The position numbers were made by a program, and so were the translations under genes. A stretch of DNA of 64,000 nucleotides from Ophiosphaerella korrae (lineage: Eukaryota; Ascomycota; Dothideomycetes; Pleosporales; Phaeosphaeriaceae). The stretch lies in assembly GCA_028456385.1 (NCBI GenBank), contig JALNQF010000058.1, positions 62,001 to 126,000 on the forward strand. The letters are read 5' to 3'. This document shows positions 20,119-32,099 of this stretch, one piece after another. Under the pieces are notes generated by a model. The model made no database searches and was not told the origin of the DNA. It was given only the letters and a program-made list of their open reading frames with translations. Numbering within the stretch: position 1 is the stretch's first letter; every line of letters begins with the position of its first letter.

Positions 20119-20952
20119 TCAAATGTTGCTCCCTCCTCGCCCCCGTCCTCGTGCAGCAGTAACGCTGTGTGGGACAAAGTGCAGGGCCGACATGGTGGAC
20201 GCAAGGCTGTCTATTGCGTCTATTGATGTCTTAGAGCCTCTCCCCCTCCCAGCAGTGTGGGCATGGCTGAACCCTCCACGACCCCGTAATTTGACCGGCG
20301 TGCGACGAGTCAGTGCTTCATCTTCTTCATGGTCGTCGTCAGCAGCATAGTCGCCCAACGAGCTGAGTGCGCTGCTGCGTCGTCGATGGGGCGGCTGCAG
20401 CATGCTACTACGCCGGTCGATGCCATCGTTTACAATGAAGAAGTCGTAGTTACGGGGGAACTGGTGCTTGTCTACGCAGTGCAGTCTGCGCTTTTGAGGC
20501 GTGCTGCAGAATCGCTCGCACCCGGCTACCAGACACGCGTACTACAGAACATCAGTACCTACCGTGAAAGCATATGTCACGTGACACCGGGGAAGTGAAT
20601 GCACTGACGCGACACCTACCGTTTTCTCGCCCTTGTCACGTCGGGCCGCACTGATGGGGTCGTGGTTCTCTGCAATGTGCAGGTGCAGAAAGTGCTCGTC
20701 TGGAAAGTTCCTGTGGCACTCAGAGCAGCGATTCACGTGCGTCTTCTGGTAATGGACTTCGTATGCATCAAACGAGTCGAAGGAGAGGGTATCGTGAGGG
20801 GGAAGGGAGCAGCGCATAACGGCCGGACTATCTGATAAAGCCGAGTGATAATAATCAGAATCCAGATGGACGATTTTGGGGTCGGCCGACGGCTGGCGCG
20901 AGGAGGCTTCTGAAGACGACACAGAGTCCCGGCGTGAGCGCTTGATACCCAT
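20119..20952 (-). CDS. C2H2 zinc-finger protein (ZNF511-like)
   Basis: Two exons, 20620-20952 and 20119-20541, with a 78-bp intron (20542-20619), give 251 residues. Finger 1 is CSECHRNFPDEHFLHLHIAENH (about residues 75-96), all in exon 1. Finger 2 spans the region just after the join: YACLVAGCERFCSTPQKRRL, ending in HCVDKH. It is in frame only with this intron, which supports the splice. The second finger is followed by QFPRNYDFF, an arrangement seen in ZNF511-type proteins. The C-terminal third is Arg/Gly-rich (RGRGGFSHAHTAGRGRG, ARGRGRGGSN) and might bind RNA. It is divergent from the Est1/SMG7-like gene. The target is unknown. Confidence 0.83.
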
Positions 20953-21372
20953 AGTGCTGAGAGCTGTATATATATGTACCTTGTGGTGAATGAGAGATCA
21001 CGGGATATGTAATTGCGGGTGGTAGGCAGACAGATCGACTACCTATCTAGATGAGTGCCGGACCGGGGGCAGCCGTGGTTGATAAATGACTGACTTTTAT
21101 TATTTCAGTACGGGCGGGCCGGAGCCAACCACGCCAACCTTGGTTGGGTGAGAATGGACTAACGAGCGACCATCACTCTCACATCACCACCACCTCCACG
21201 GCCACCACGACCACTCACCACCACCTCTCGCCCTCGTCCCAGGGCATTCCTCAACCTCATAAATGGAGCACGATAGCCACAACGCTCGCCGTTCTCCGCT
21301 CCGTGCCCTTGTCTGACCTGGCCGCCGGCCGTGGGGTCACATTGAGATTACCTTTGCGTACATGTAACCACC
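20953..21372. promoter_or_regulatory. Divergent promoter region between zinc-finger and Est1-like genes
   Basis: About 420 bp between two genes transcribed away from each other. It contains a TATATATAT stretch near 20966-20976 and a CACCAC-rich tract at 21183-21235. Confidence 0.45.
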
Positions 21373-24194
21373 ATGGCCGCGAACATCCAACACCTTGAGA
21401 GGTATCTAATACACAATACTCACTATATATAACGTCAATCGATGCTAACTCCATCAGGCGGGCCGCGGCCATTGACGACGAGCTCACCAAGCGCGACCAG
21501 GCCGGCGCCGCCTGCACCGAACTAGCTGTCGTGCTCGATAAGTAGGACATGTGATCTGCACACCACCAACACTATGACTAACCCAGTCTTGATAGATACC
21601 GTGCCGCCTGCGAGAAGCTGTCATTTGCCGACTTCGAATATGCCTCGGCCCCCGACGTCGACATTGAGCAAAAGCTCTGGGCGGCCCATCTCCGCGTTAA
21701 CACTGCCTTCAAGCAGGAGCACAAGATTGTGCGTCACGTCCATACAAATATATATATATATATGTGTGTGTATATATAGGAGGATCCACCCTGCTAACTC
21801 CCCCAGCTCAAGCGCGTCGACGACCACGTCGTGGCCCTGCGCAAGTTCCACAAGATCTATCTCTACTTCATCAAGGCCAGTCAGCGATTCTACCGCCAGT
21901 ACATCCTCAACTTCGACACCCGGTTCCACGCCATCCCCGAGCTGCGCAAGATTGCCCACAAGTGGAAAGATACGGCCGCCTCGAGAACAACGTCGCGCCC
22001 CCCTATCCCGACCTCGCTCAACCACAAAGTCGTCCTTTCCTGCTACCAGACGCTGATCCATCTCGGCGACCTCTCCCGTTACCGCGAAACCGAGCTGGTG
22101 GAGAAGGACAAGGAGCGCAATTGGGGACCCGCCAAGGGTTACTATGGCCTCGCTGCTGAGCTGCATCCCGACTCTGGCCATGCCCATAACCAGCTGGCCG
22201 TCATCTCGCGCGAAGACGGCGACCACTTCCGCACTGTCTACCACCTCTACCGTTCGTTAGTCAGCAAGTTTCCCTACGAGCTCGCACAGGCCAACCTCGA
22301 GAGCGCCTTTAAGCGCATCATAGCCGCCTGGGACAAGGGCCAGACCATCAACAACCACAAGTCGTCGGATGGCTCCAACGCCGGACGTGCCTTGATTTCT
22401 TGGTTCGTGAGGTTGCATAGCCGCATCTACAAGGGCGAGGAATTTGCTGCCCATGATGAGCTGGAAGGCGAGGTCTTGAGCCATCTTGCCATTGAGCTGA
22501 AGGAGCGCTCGCTCGACTCTATCCTACCCAAGATGATTCTCATCAACTTGGCCGCCGAATACTTTGCTACAGTCCAGATGCAGGGTATGCCCCAGCACAT
22601 GCCCCTCCCCCACCAGTTCTTGCTAACACACGCAGGGGAAAATCCACCCGAAACCATCATGCGGACTTACTTCTACTATCTCCGACTCAACGTCAAAACC
22701 TTCTTTGTCCTCCTTCAGGTCCTGCAGCCCGAGCTCGAACGGCTATCCGAGGCGGACGATGTCACCAAGAACGGCGATCGCGCCTCGCAGCTTTCTGACA
22801 AAATCACTGCCGTCGCCCGCCGCACACTTCCTGGACTTCGTCTGTACAGCACCTGGTTCTTGCGCTACTGGCATGTGCTCAATGCAAACATCGCCGATAC
22901 TTTGACCACAGTCGATGTGCAGGAGCTTTGGAAATCATATGCGGCTACTCTCACGCTTCTGGCTTCGAGCTTCCCCTCGTCCCAGCTTCCAGAGGAAGAC
23001 TACATGCTGGAGGAGGACGCCGATACGATTGGTTTCCAGCCCCTCATCTCGCCAGACACTCTCAAGGTCTGGTACATGGGTGATAGCATGAAGCAGAAAT
23101 GGACTGATTTGGAGCGCAATCACCCCAATGTGGAAATGCTCATGCGCGTCAAGGATCTACTAATCGACGGGCTAATCCTTACCCAGAACCCTGATGCTCC
23201 ACTGGATTTGGCTACCGACTCCACACGCTTCATCTACCAAGAAGCTGGCTTACCATCAGAGCTACTGGCGAGTCCAAGCAATCCTCAAGATGTTTCTCCA
23301 TTGCTATCCCCACGCGCTACTAACCTACCGCTCTTCCCCCCGCAAGCCCCTCTAGCTGATGATCAACAATCGCATAGTGTAGCTGCAGGCTCCGAGTCTG
23401 CGTCTACCACGATTGCTAAGGAGTCGGCAATGCATCGCATGGTAGATGATCTTGTCGGTACTGATGAAGGCTTGGATCCTTTGCCTGAGGAAGAAGAAAA
23501 CATGCCACCTACCCCACCAGAGCAGACTTTCGAAGATACAACTATCGTCAGCGACGGGACCTATGCGCCGGCGCCGCTTTCGATCAACGACTTGGTCAGT
23601 TCGGTCAAGAACTACAAGCCTCTGTCTCCCGCGCCTGTCGCAACCCTACTCTCAACTCCTATGGGACGAACTGCTTCGACATCTTCTATTCTGCAACCAG
23701 TTCATCTTCCATCTGTGCCCGACGGTCAATGGAACAGCAATTCCATCTGGAATAATAGCTACAACGGCACGCCGGGCCCTTCATCGCCATTTATCGGCAA
23801 CGGAGCAAATCAAGGGAATGAGTTCAGCAGATCACCAATGCTCGGCAACGCTTCCGGCCACATGCGTGGCGGCTCAGGCAACTCGCTCCTCGGCGCAGAA
23901 AACACACCCTTGGTCACCCGCGCCCCACAAGCCATAAGTGGCGGTCTCGGCAGCGGCGAAGCATGGGGAAACCCAGGTACAGCCAGCCCCTCACCCTGGG
24001 GCTCCGTCTACAGCACCGGCTTCAGCAACACCTACGACGGTAAACAAAACGGGTACGTAAATGGACATGGAAATGGGTACGCAAATGGATTTGCAAACGA
24101 CATCAACATGATGAGTCCCCTCCTCTTCAACCCGTACCACGACAAGGCGCACAGCTCCTGGGGCCGCACTCCCCCGAATGGCCAAGGCGGTTGA
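21373..24194 (+). CDS. Est1/SMG7-like protein (telomerase and mRNA-decay factor family)
   Basis: Four exons: 21373-21401, 21458-21541, 21596-21728 and 21807-24194, with introns of 56, 54 and 78 bp, give 877 residues. The joins keep a coiled N-terminus in frame (MAANIQHLERRAAAIDDELT). The Est1 domain follows (about residues 60-180: WAAHLRVNTAFKQEHKI, ALRKFHKIYLYFIKASQRFY). Then comes the TPR-like DNA/RNA-binding domain (YQTLIHLGDLSRYRETEL, YYGLAAELHPDSGHAHNQLA, VYHLYRSLVSKFPYELAQAN). The last 350 residues are Ser/Pro/Gly-rich and probably disordered. Family members bind phosphorylated Upf1 in nonsense-mediated decay (SMG5/6/7, Ebs1) or act at telomeres (Est1). The missing PIN domain points to SMG7/Ebs1 rather than SMG6. 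Intron 3 holds a TA/TG microsatellite. Confidence 0.92.
21749..21779. repeat. TA/TG dinucleotide microsatellite in intron 3 of the Est1-like gene
   Basis: A run of TA repeats changes to TG and back to TA inside the 78-bp intron at 21729-21806. It lies within the intron, away from the splice sites. Confidence 0.8.
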
Positions 24195-24776
24195 TGGATA
24201 CACAGCGCAGCCATGAATTGCTGCTCGCTGCTCGCTGCTCATTACGCTCTATGCTCCATCATTGGGACCCGCTCCATGTCTCAGATGCCATGCCGCCCGG
24301 CCACGCCCAACCACGCCCGATCCTCACTACCCGAGTTGGGTTCTACGGTGGATTGTGTCATGCTCGGCCTTTGCTGCAAGGCTACGCTAAGTCGGATAGT
24401 ACGTTCGAGGTAGTCTCTCCCGTGTTGCTTTTCGTTTGCGTGGAAGTCTGGGGCTGAGGGGGGTATGGGGATTAGATTGCGGATTGTTTTAATTGTCATT
24501 TTATTGAGCTAAATCTGCTTTGAGTGTTGCGTGACGTCGTGTTGGATTTGACGGACGAGTGATATGTTGGTCTTGTATTATGTCTTGGTCGATTCAACTA
24601 GGTGTTTTGCGTTACTCTATTTATTATTTTACTTTATGTCAAACACCCACTCGATATCGTACCGTCCCTACATGTCATCCAACTCAAATCCAGAGTCCGA
24701 AATCTATCCCGCGCTAAAATACCCAAACAATCCCCCCCAAAAAACGCCAGCAATGCAACACAACACACTAATTTAT
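24195..24776. other. Intergenic region between convergent genes
   Basis: Convergent 3' ends of the Est1-like gene and the UBX gene. The short open frames here overlap each other on both strands and are not supported. Confidence 0.45.
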
Positions 24777-26315
24777 TCATTCGTCTTCGTCATCATCATC
24801 ATCCTCATCCTCCAACGCCTCCACGATCAAATTCCCACTGCGCCCAACACGCTCGCCCACGGTGCCCCCGCCCGCTACATCGATCACCTCCCTCGGCATG
24901 AGCGCCACGAGACGAAACGCATACTCGTGCACGTACTCATCCGGTTTCTCTACTTCGGCCGCGCCACCCTCAGCCAAGACCTCGTGGCACTCGACGAAAG
25001 CATACAAATCGTCAATGGGCGCGTCGGCCGGGAACTTGCGCACAATGCGTGTTTCCGAGGGCAGTTTGATGGCGATGCGGGCGGGGTTGGAGGCCGGTTC
25101 GGGGGGCAGTGTGGAAGCGCGCCAGCGGCGCCACTGTGCGCGTCTGGCGGCGAGGAGTTCGGCGGCTAGTGCGCGGTCGCGGGCTTCCTGTTCCTCGCGC
25201 TGGATACGGGCCTGTTCCTCACGCTTTCTGCGTGCGCGCTCGCGGTCGGTGGCAAGGCTACGCTCGTAAGCCGAATCTTGCTGTTGGCGGATGGTGCGGG
25301 TGGCGTGTTGTTCCTGGCGCTGGGCGCGGACGCGGGCGAGGGGCTCGGTGTGCTGCTGCATGGCAGTGCGGAGCTTTGCGATGAATTGTGTGGGCGGCGT
25401 GGGGCCGGCGATGCGCGTGGCGATGCCCATGGCGGTGGACGAGACTTGGGGTGTGTGCACGATGAGGCCGGCGAAGGGAAATTTGGTGCAGTTGAGGGCG
25501 GACGAGACTTGGTAGGCTTCGCTGTCCTGGACATTGCCGGCCCAGAGGATGATGTTGTTTTCAGGGTCGCGCACGAAGTCAACGACGGTTTGGGAGAGGA
25601 GCGTGTCGCGGATGAAGGCGTTGGTGGCGTCGTGTTCGGGCGAGACGAGGATGACGAGGAGGAATTGGAGGTTCTTCTTTGCGAGGTCAAAGGCTTGAGC
25701 GTAGCCGCTCTCGAACATAGGCAGCTGGTGCGAGCCGTATTCCTCCTCGAACTCGCGAATGAAGCGGGCGGCCGTGTCTCGTGGGTTCAACGGCTTCCGC
25801 CCAGTCGTGGCCCCACGCCGTGACGCTGGGCTGTTGATGTTGCTCGCGGTGAGGCGGCCCCACATGCGCGGTATGAAGGGAAACATCCACCCCATGAAGC
25901 GGAAGTATTTGGAGACCAGCGAATAGACCAGCGAAAAGGGTGCAAACAGTATGGCCAGCACGAGAGGGGCCTGGGTGCTGACCTGGCCTTCTGGCTGGGG
26001 CACTACCCGTGGCGCAGGCTCTATCTGGGGTCTTCTGCTTGACGTCGAGGACCTGGGAGAGGATGTAAGGCCATTCAGAAGAGTTTCCTGTCGGCGCATG
26101 TCCTGGGGCGCCTGTTGTGCTGCGGCTGCTGCCACTGGATCCTCGGCCGGCTCGCCATCAAAGAAACGGGCAATTGCTATCTGGACATTCCATTCACAGC
26201 GACGCAGCAGCGGTATAGCCGCCGCCAATTCTTGGTCTGTCACGGCAGTGAATTGCTGGAGTGCCAGCTGTTGGTCGGAGCTCAATGCCTCGACGTCGAT
26301 ATTCGGATCTGCCAT
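24777..26315 (-). CDS. UBX-domain protein of the FAF2/Ubx2 type (ERAD adaptor)
   Basis: This single-exon gene encodes 512 residues. The domain order is: UBA-like domain at about residues 10-55 (LALQQFTAVTDQELAAAIPLL, CEWNVQIAIARFFDGE); a hydrophobic hairpin at about 118-150 (APLVLAILFAPFSLVYSLVS then FMGWMFPFIP), expected to insert into the ER or lipid droplet membrane; a UAS thioredoxin-like domain at about 190-320 (FLLVILVSPEHDATNAFIRD, NIILWAGNVQDSEAYQVSSA); a charged coiled coil rich in Arg/Glu; and a UBX domain at about 420-490 (ARIAIKLPSETRIVRKFPAD, VNxxFAFRLVALMPRE-like end). The tail is acidic. This order is that of FAF2/UBXD8, yeast Ubx2 and fission yeast Ucp10, which recruit Cdc48/p97 for ER-associated degradation. 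Confidence 0.93.
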   Translation of the reverse strand: MADPNIDVEALSSDQQLALQQFTAVTDQELAAAIPLLRRCEWNVQIAIARFFDGEPAEDPVAAAAAQQAPQDMRRQETLLNGLTSSPRSSTSSRRPQIEPAPRVVPQPEGQVSTQAPLVLAILFAPFSLVYSLVSKYFRFMGWMFPFIPRMWGRLTASNINSPASRRGATTGRKPLNPRDTAARFIREFEEEYGSHQLPMFESGYAQAFDLAKKNLQFLLVILVSPEHDATNAFIRDTLLSQTVVDFVRDPENNIILWAGNVQDSEAYQVSSALNCTKFPFAGLIVHTPQVSSTAMGIATRIAGPTPPTQFIAKLRTAMQQHTEPLARVRAQRQEQHATRTIRQQQDSAYERSLATDRERARRKREEQARIQREEQEARDRALAAELLAARRAQWRRWRASTLPPEPASNPARIAIKLPSETRIVRKFPADAPIDDLYAFVECHEVLAEGGAAEVEKPDEYVHEYAFRLVALMPREVIDVAGGGTVGERVGRSGNLIVEALEDEDDDDDEDE

Positions 26316-27669
26316 TTGCTGAGGGAAGGCGGACGGATCGTGTGTGTGAAACGTATGATTCCAGATAGAGTTCGAGAGATATGCCGAGGGGCGGAAAGGA
26401 CAGTGAGGGCAGCCTGCGGGGGGATATGTGGCTGTTTGTAGTTTGTGGGTTGCCTAGGCTCGACTGGCGTTGATGTACAATGATGTGTTATGTCACCAAA
26501 GGCTAATCCTCGGCACGGCACGCGACATTAGCGCCGGCGTGGGGTACTTACTACATGGATTTCATCCAAGACTGAGATTCGACTTGTCTCAACGTCATCC
26601 TATATTGCCCTTCGCCATGCATTTCACTACAAATAGCTAAATCACTCGTCGCTTTCTAGCTGACAATTTATTTGTTTTAGCTTGTTATGACAGTCCAGTA
26701 ACTTCAAGTCTCTCCCATTACAGGACATTACTTGGTTGCTATCTTTCCATTCAAAGAAAATCTGCTGCATTTTGATCCTGCGATCAGAGGAAATGATCGG
26801 ATCAAGAATAATTCCATGATTCTAATAAACCTGTAGAGTTCAGTCGATACGAGACATTTGTGAAAGCGAATTCGAGGATACCTCAACTACCTATGGAATG
26901 TCGCCCTGTCCCCCTGAGATATCGGCTGAAATATGTTAGTGGATGTGCCGCCCACCTTGGACCAAGCGCCAAACATGGGCTGCCGTGTGAAGTCTACTTA
27001 AGTCTCTCAATTCTGTCACTGACGCCAATCACACTCCCAGATAATGCCAAACCAAGGCGGGGCCTGCACATCCAAAAAGGGGGGTCCTGGCGTTGTGGTT
27101 GCCGCTTGCTTCTATACCATACGCAATCCGAAGCTCCTCCCTTGATAGGCCATCATACAGAACTCGGTTCTAGCTGAACGTGCCTTACCGCAAAGAGTAT
27201 TTATCATGGCAAGTGTCTATGTCCATTCTTTCTAAGACCAATAGGTCGGCATCTTCGCCCGTGTAGATGAACAAGTACATGTGCACTGCCCTTCTCAAGA
27301 GATGGGATATTGAACGGGTGGTATATTTTCCCTTGGGTTAAATGAAAACCCCATTTATTCTGGAAAGTAGTGCTCGAAACCGTGGAGCAGATAATTGCTA
27401 GGCGGCGCTTGCCACGATGACGACGACAAAGGATACCCTGCCTCGCCCACTCTCTCACCCGCAACAATGTAGCCTAAGCATACTCAACACATCGTAATGA
27501 GAGTAGGACGATGGAAGGCAGTCACTCGTCGCCCTTACAGAAAGCTTTCGGAATAGAAGAAGACGAAAACGGACGAGAAAGATTTTGTGCTCAATAGAGG
27601 CGTTCAGAAGGCGGCAACAGGTGTATAGGTAGGAAAGGGTTTTGCACCCAGCAGAACAGCCGCTTCTCA
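26316..27669. other. Intergenic region
   Basis: It holds the promoter of the UBX gene at its left end. Several short frames (26860-27177 plus, 27204-27467 minus) show no recognisable motif and are not called. Confidence 0.45.
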
Positions 27670-28059
27670 TTGTCTTTTCTCCCCTCGTGTGCTATTTCAT
27701 CCAACTCAAGCCCAACCCCAATCGCATACGTACCACTGCCGGCCGCCTTAGTTTCCGAAATCGACATTTCATGCCCGTCAATACCGCTCTCATACAACCG
27801 CAAATCTTACGAGTGCTTCCCGAAGACAAATGTCTGGGGCTATGACATTACTGCCTTTAGTGCCTCCAGCCTACAGCAGTGTATTGATGCATGCAGTACA
27901 ATAAATTCACTGGCGACAGAAGATGAATGCAGAGGCGTGGCGTTGAGTTGGGATCTAGCAAATAACTACATAAAAATTCATGGAGCGAATTGTTGGCCGA
28001 AGAATGGGACTGAGCAGAAGGTATTTTATTCGAGGGTGACAGTAGCAGTGTTGAAGTAG
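27670..28059 (+). pseudogene. Fragment of a PAN/apple-like Cys-rich protein
   Basis: The frame is open to the stop at 28057-28059 but has no ATG in the coding-like part: the listed start is a TTG. About 85 residues match the pattern of fungal PAN/apple-like modules: ISCPSIPLSYNRKSYECF, GYDITAFSASSLQQCIDACS, ECRGVALSWDLANNY and CWPKNGTEQKVF. In this pattern the CIDAC and CRGV cysteines form the core disulfides. Full proteins normally have a signal peptide and often a Ser/Thr-rich stalk or a membrane helix, none of which is visible upstream. It may be a truncated copy, or exon 2 of a gene whose first exon I cannot locate. PAN modules bind proteins or carbohydrates outside the cell. Confidence 0.5.
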
Positions 28060-28484
28060 GGAAGCTTGGCTACAAAGAAGACGCAAATAGATACCCATCA
28101 GCGATAATTCTTTACAGTCAGGTGGAAGGAGCATGAGACAATCCTGTACACTTGCGAGGCGACTGATTATAGTCAGATCTCTTGGTATCGAGGGCAGTCT
28201 TGGAAATACTGAGGAACATTGTGATGACAATTAGGAGAGCAGAGCTGAGGCCTATGTCTGTGCCCTTGATACCCTCCTTTGCACAGTTGGTTCTCAATTG
28301 GCTTTGTCTGATTCGCTCATGCTAGATTCCAAAGTGCAGCGACGAAGAGATGTGTAGTCGAGTAGTTCTTGCCGATGACGATGCGATCGGAATGGCTGCG
28401 GAACTATGTTATACCGGCGCGCCCTTGGCATCAGATGCCCTCCAAATAATCAGCCGATCTCATACAACTGTAAGCTACATCAAA
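28060..28484. other. Upstream region of the Mss51 gene
   Basis: No gene is seen. The Mss51 frame stays open upstream to 28350, but the better start is 28485. Confidence 0.4.
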
Positions 28485-30069
28485 ATGCGGCCTTCCTACA
28501 CGTGTAGACAATGCTTATCATTCATAAAGAGCTCCCGCTTGCCATTGAAGCCGTCCCGAGTGTTCCGACCGCTCACCCTCGATGTTTCGCAGCGCAACCA
28601 CTCTACCAAAGGACCTACTCCGCCAAAGCTCGACTTGACTCGCCGGGGTCTTTCTACAACAGCGAACAAGAAATTCGACAAGGCATTCGAGCCCTATGAA
28701 TACACAGATCCGGAAGGAATTCGGCGAAAGAGGGTTCTGACAGAGGAGAACCTGTTCAATTCCTTCACGGACTCACCCATACCTCAAATACGGAAACGAG
28801 CTGCTTTCATGCGCCAGCATGCCTACTGCCCACATCCGTCGCATAAACCGACACGCGCTCCGCATAATTCTATGGATCTTGAGGCTCGCAAGTCCTCCGA
28901 AACAGGTACTGCGCCAGCACATGTGGATTTCGAGTGCCCCGACTGCGGCATTCCTGTATATTGCTGTGAAGAGCACTGGGCAGATGATTATGAGGCACAT
29001 TTGGAGGTCTGCGATGTCCTGCGACAGTCGAATGAGGATGATCATGACTTGCGGAGTGGGCGATTCTTTAGTGAGTTCCAGTTTGCGGAACCACAAATGG
29101 AGGAGATATTGGTAAACATGACGAGCTGGGACACATATCTGTACACGCGAGACTTTGATGCGCTGAACGAAGACCGAGAGATGCGCCAAGCAACGAAGTT
29201 ATTGACATACCCGATCACCATTGCCAGCATCTTGAACGAGCTTAGCCCGTACAATCTGCGCCAAGGTGGACGCATGACACCCGAGGGCCTGAAGAGCTTT
29301 AGTGGTATGTCTCGAGTTCTTTCTTTTTGGCTGCAATACTGACGCTATCTCAGCCCTTCGACACACTCTTCATCCACCTCGAACTGGTGGCGGCGACACC
29401 TGGAAGCATGCTAAGCTCGCCCCTCCCGCAGTACGCCTCTTCATCCTCGGTGCCCGTGCCGAATCTTCTCTACCACGCGAAACCTGGATGCAGCTCGCCT
29501 ACCTCTTTCACCGTGTCCGATTCTCCCTGAATTTCATCGGCCCCGAAAGCATGGCCAATCGTGAGAAGGAGCTTCCTCTTCCTCCTCGAACACCACTCAA
29601 CCCCTTTGGTGCTGTCGTGGAAGACCGCATTTCCAACGCCATGAAGATTAGCACTTTTGTGGAGTACTACCATACCCTCCACAAGGCTGGCCACTTCTAC
29701 CCTTATGATCCGTACTTTGACTGCTTCGTTGTGTTCCACCCTGGATTCGGAAACCCGGCGTCCATGCACGAGTGGGAAGAGACGCTTCCACTCCTCCTTG
29801 AAACTAAATGCCCAATCATCGCGACGGGATACAGTCCCGCGGATATGCAGCAAGATGTCGAGTTTTTGAACAAGCGGTTCGGAAATGAGATGGACATGTT
29901 GATGGAGCCGGGTGAGAACTTGTTCAGAAGCTTGAGGTGGGATCTAAATGACTTGGACCCGCATGATATTACCTGCAGCAATTGGGGAGTGTACGCTTTC
30001 AGAGGGAAGAGGTATGAGACAACCACGAAGGACCCAGAGGAAGAGGTACATAGTGAGCGAACAGCTTAA
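28485..30069 (+). CDS. MSS51: Mss51-like mitochondrial COX1 translation activator
   Basis: Two exons, 28485-29304 and 29354-30069, with a 49-bp intron, give 511 residues. The start was placed at 28485 because it opens a basic, Ser-rich presequence (MRPSYTCRQCLSFIKSSR) that fits import into mitochondria. A zinc-binding region like a MYND finger follows, with Cys/His pairs: YCPHPSHKP, then FECPDCGIPVYCCEEHWADD and EVCDVLR (about residues 110-190). The C-terminal half has the family motifs HILGARAE-type (LFILGARAESSLPRETWMQL), LNFIGPES, FVVFHPGFGNPA and CPIIATGYSPADMQQDVEFL. In yeast Mss51 activates COX1 mRNA translation, binds newly made Cox1 and couples its synthesis to cytochrome oxidase assembly. 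The role here is by homology. Confidence 0.93.
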
Positions 30070-30276
30070 GCTCTTATAAAGACATGTAGTATATAGCTTG
30101 AGAGGATTGGATCAGGCCACCACTCGATTTTTCAGTCAACATGAAACCATCGAGCAACTCTAGGTGGCTTCACTACAAGACTACAAGAAGAGCTATGACC
30201 TGAAGAATCAAATATCCTGCCTACGAAACCTTCCCATGCCGTACCAATCACCCATCTTCATATTGAACATACTGAT

Positions 30277-31549
30277 TCACTCTGTCTTTCGTTCGTCGCC
30301 CTGCTCGTCCATGGTCACCCCCAATGGGATGTGGTTCGTCCGCCAGTCATAGATACTGCGATATGCCATCTTATATCCCAAGTGAGCGAACAGCGCTCCC
30401 ACCAGCGACCCAAACACCACATCAGTCGGATGATGCCACATGTCGCGAACCTTGCTGCCAGCTAGAATGATAGCAACACACCACGGGGTCGCGAAGAGCA
30501 AAAGCTTCCAATGATGGACCCTGTGCTCCGCCCCTTCTTGCCCGCGAACACCACCTCCCATCTCCGCGTCGCCATAGTGATCTCTGAACCTCCCGCCTCG
30601 AGACAAGGCTTTGAATTTGGCGTTCAGCCATAGTGCGAGGAATCCGAAGCCTGCGAAAGCTGCGCAAGCATGGCCGCTCGGGAACGACATCTGCGCCTCC
30701 CTGACACGATCCGCTTTGCCGGTACAGACTTGGTGCGCAGTGTAGTACATGATGCTACTAGCTGGCAGCGTTTTCAGGCCCTCGATGGCGGGCGGGATTG
30801 CGGGTGCGCAGACAGTGAGGAAGTGAGGACGCAGACCGCCGATGAAGATCTTTATGAAGGCTTGGAAGAGAGTCGATGTACCAAGTGCGTAGCCTAGGCC
30901 AATGATCTAGCGAATAATGTGTCAGGCGCCATCGAGCTATCGGAGGCATCTCTGGACTTACGGCGGCATTCCCATCCTCGAAGCTTCGAGTTCCCCACAG
31001 CGCGATGGCGCCCATAACTGCGACTGGTATAACGAAGCTCACAACCGCGCCGACGATGGTTGTGACGTATTCTTTTACATACGGTTGACCGTGTTTCAGG
31101 CCCCAAGTGCTTTGTTCGACGCCGCGGTATAGAGGGAAGTATCGTGGTGTGACTGGTGGACAGACATAGTACAGAATAGCAGCAGTTGCGACACAAAGCA
31201 ACTGCGTCAGAATATCATACCAGTTGCGACGGAGAAATACGAGGAGAGGGGGGGTGCTACGGAACCCGGGAATCAGATATGCGTAGTGTCGCTTAGGTGG
31301 GAATGCAGAGGGAAGTATATTGGACTCGACGTCACCGGCCGAGTTACGTGCGTTACTATTGGCGCTGGCATTGTTGGTTCGTATAGGAGAGATTGCGTCG
31401 TTATCCTCATGGGAGACTGAAGGTCCGCTATTGCGTAGAGGGGAACGAGGTGGGGGGTAGGGAGGCAGTAGGTTGGGATTGGATGGTAGTCTTTGCGGTG
31501 CCAATGGCTTGGGTATCAACGAGTTCGGTGAATTACCGTTGATTGACAT
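30277..31549 (-). CDS. PAP2-family lipid phosphate phosphatase
   Basis: Two exons, 30962-31549 and 30277-30906, with a 55-bp intron, give 405 residues. After a Pro/Ser-rich N-terminus, several membrane helices are visible (LTQLLCVATAAILYYVC, TTIVGAVVSFVIPVAVMGAI, IIGLGYALGTSTLFQAF, LFATPWCVAIILAG). The three phosphatase motifs are present: KIFIGGLRP at about residue 215 (KxxxxxxRP), PSGH at about 272, and SKVRDMWHHPTD at about 345 (SRxxxxxHxxxD). In the third the usual Arg is Lys. The family removes phosphate from phosphatidic acid, lysophosphatidate or diacylglycerol pyrophosphate (yeast Lpp1/Dpp1), in the vacuole or Golgi membrane. Confidence 0.92.
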
Positions 31550-32099
31550 AGCCGATTAGTGATATTGACCCAATGGATAGTGGTGCTGCTGAAAGAAACA
31601 TATCTGAAAGTTGGGGGACTTGAGAAGGACGATGGGCACCTCATCGTGGTTTCTTCTCCAGGTTATTGTCCGCGAATCTGCCTACTCTTTCAAGGAAGTC
31701 GGCAGGTATGTTTGACTTTGTGGGCAACGAACTGGAAAGAGCAACCAGAGTATGCATACATGCGGAAAATTAGTAGACTATCCTCTTTGTGGTGGATCAT
31801 TATTTGATACAGATTTATAGTACCTCTTACTCTAAAGTATTGTAGATTGTAATATTGATGTGGATTGTTGTGTTGAGGAGTGAAGACGCCAAGAGAGTAG
31901 CCCATTGGACATGACAATGGGAGAAAAGTAATATGGGCTACCCTGAACTCTTCCAAACTATCACTTCACTCGCACAATGCTTTTTTGATCCCCGCTTATA
32001 CAGTGTAAATTCACGATATCGTATCAGAATGCAATAGTGAAACTATCAAGGTGATATATATTAATATTATCTGTGTAGCATTCTGCATCCAAAGTCTTG
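31550..32099. other. Intergenic region
   Basis: Promoter side of the phosphatase gene and 3' flank of the next minus-strand gene. No gene is seen. Confidence 0.45.

Noticed and set aside
21749..21779. TATATA run as a promoter TATA box
   Set aside because: It lies inside an intron of the Est1-like gene and is a simple repeat.
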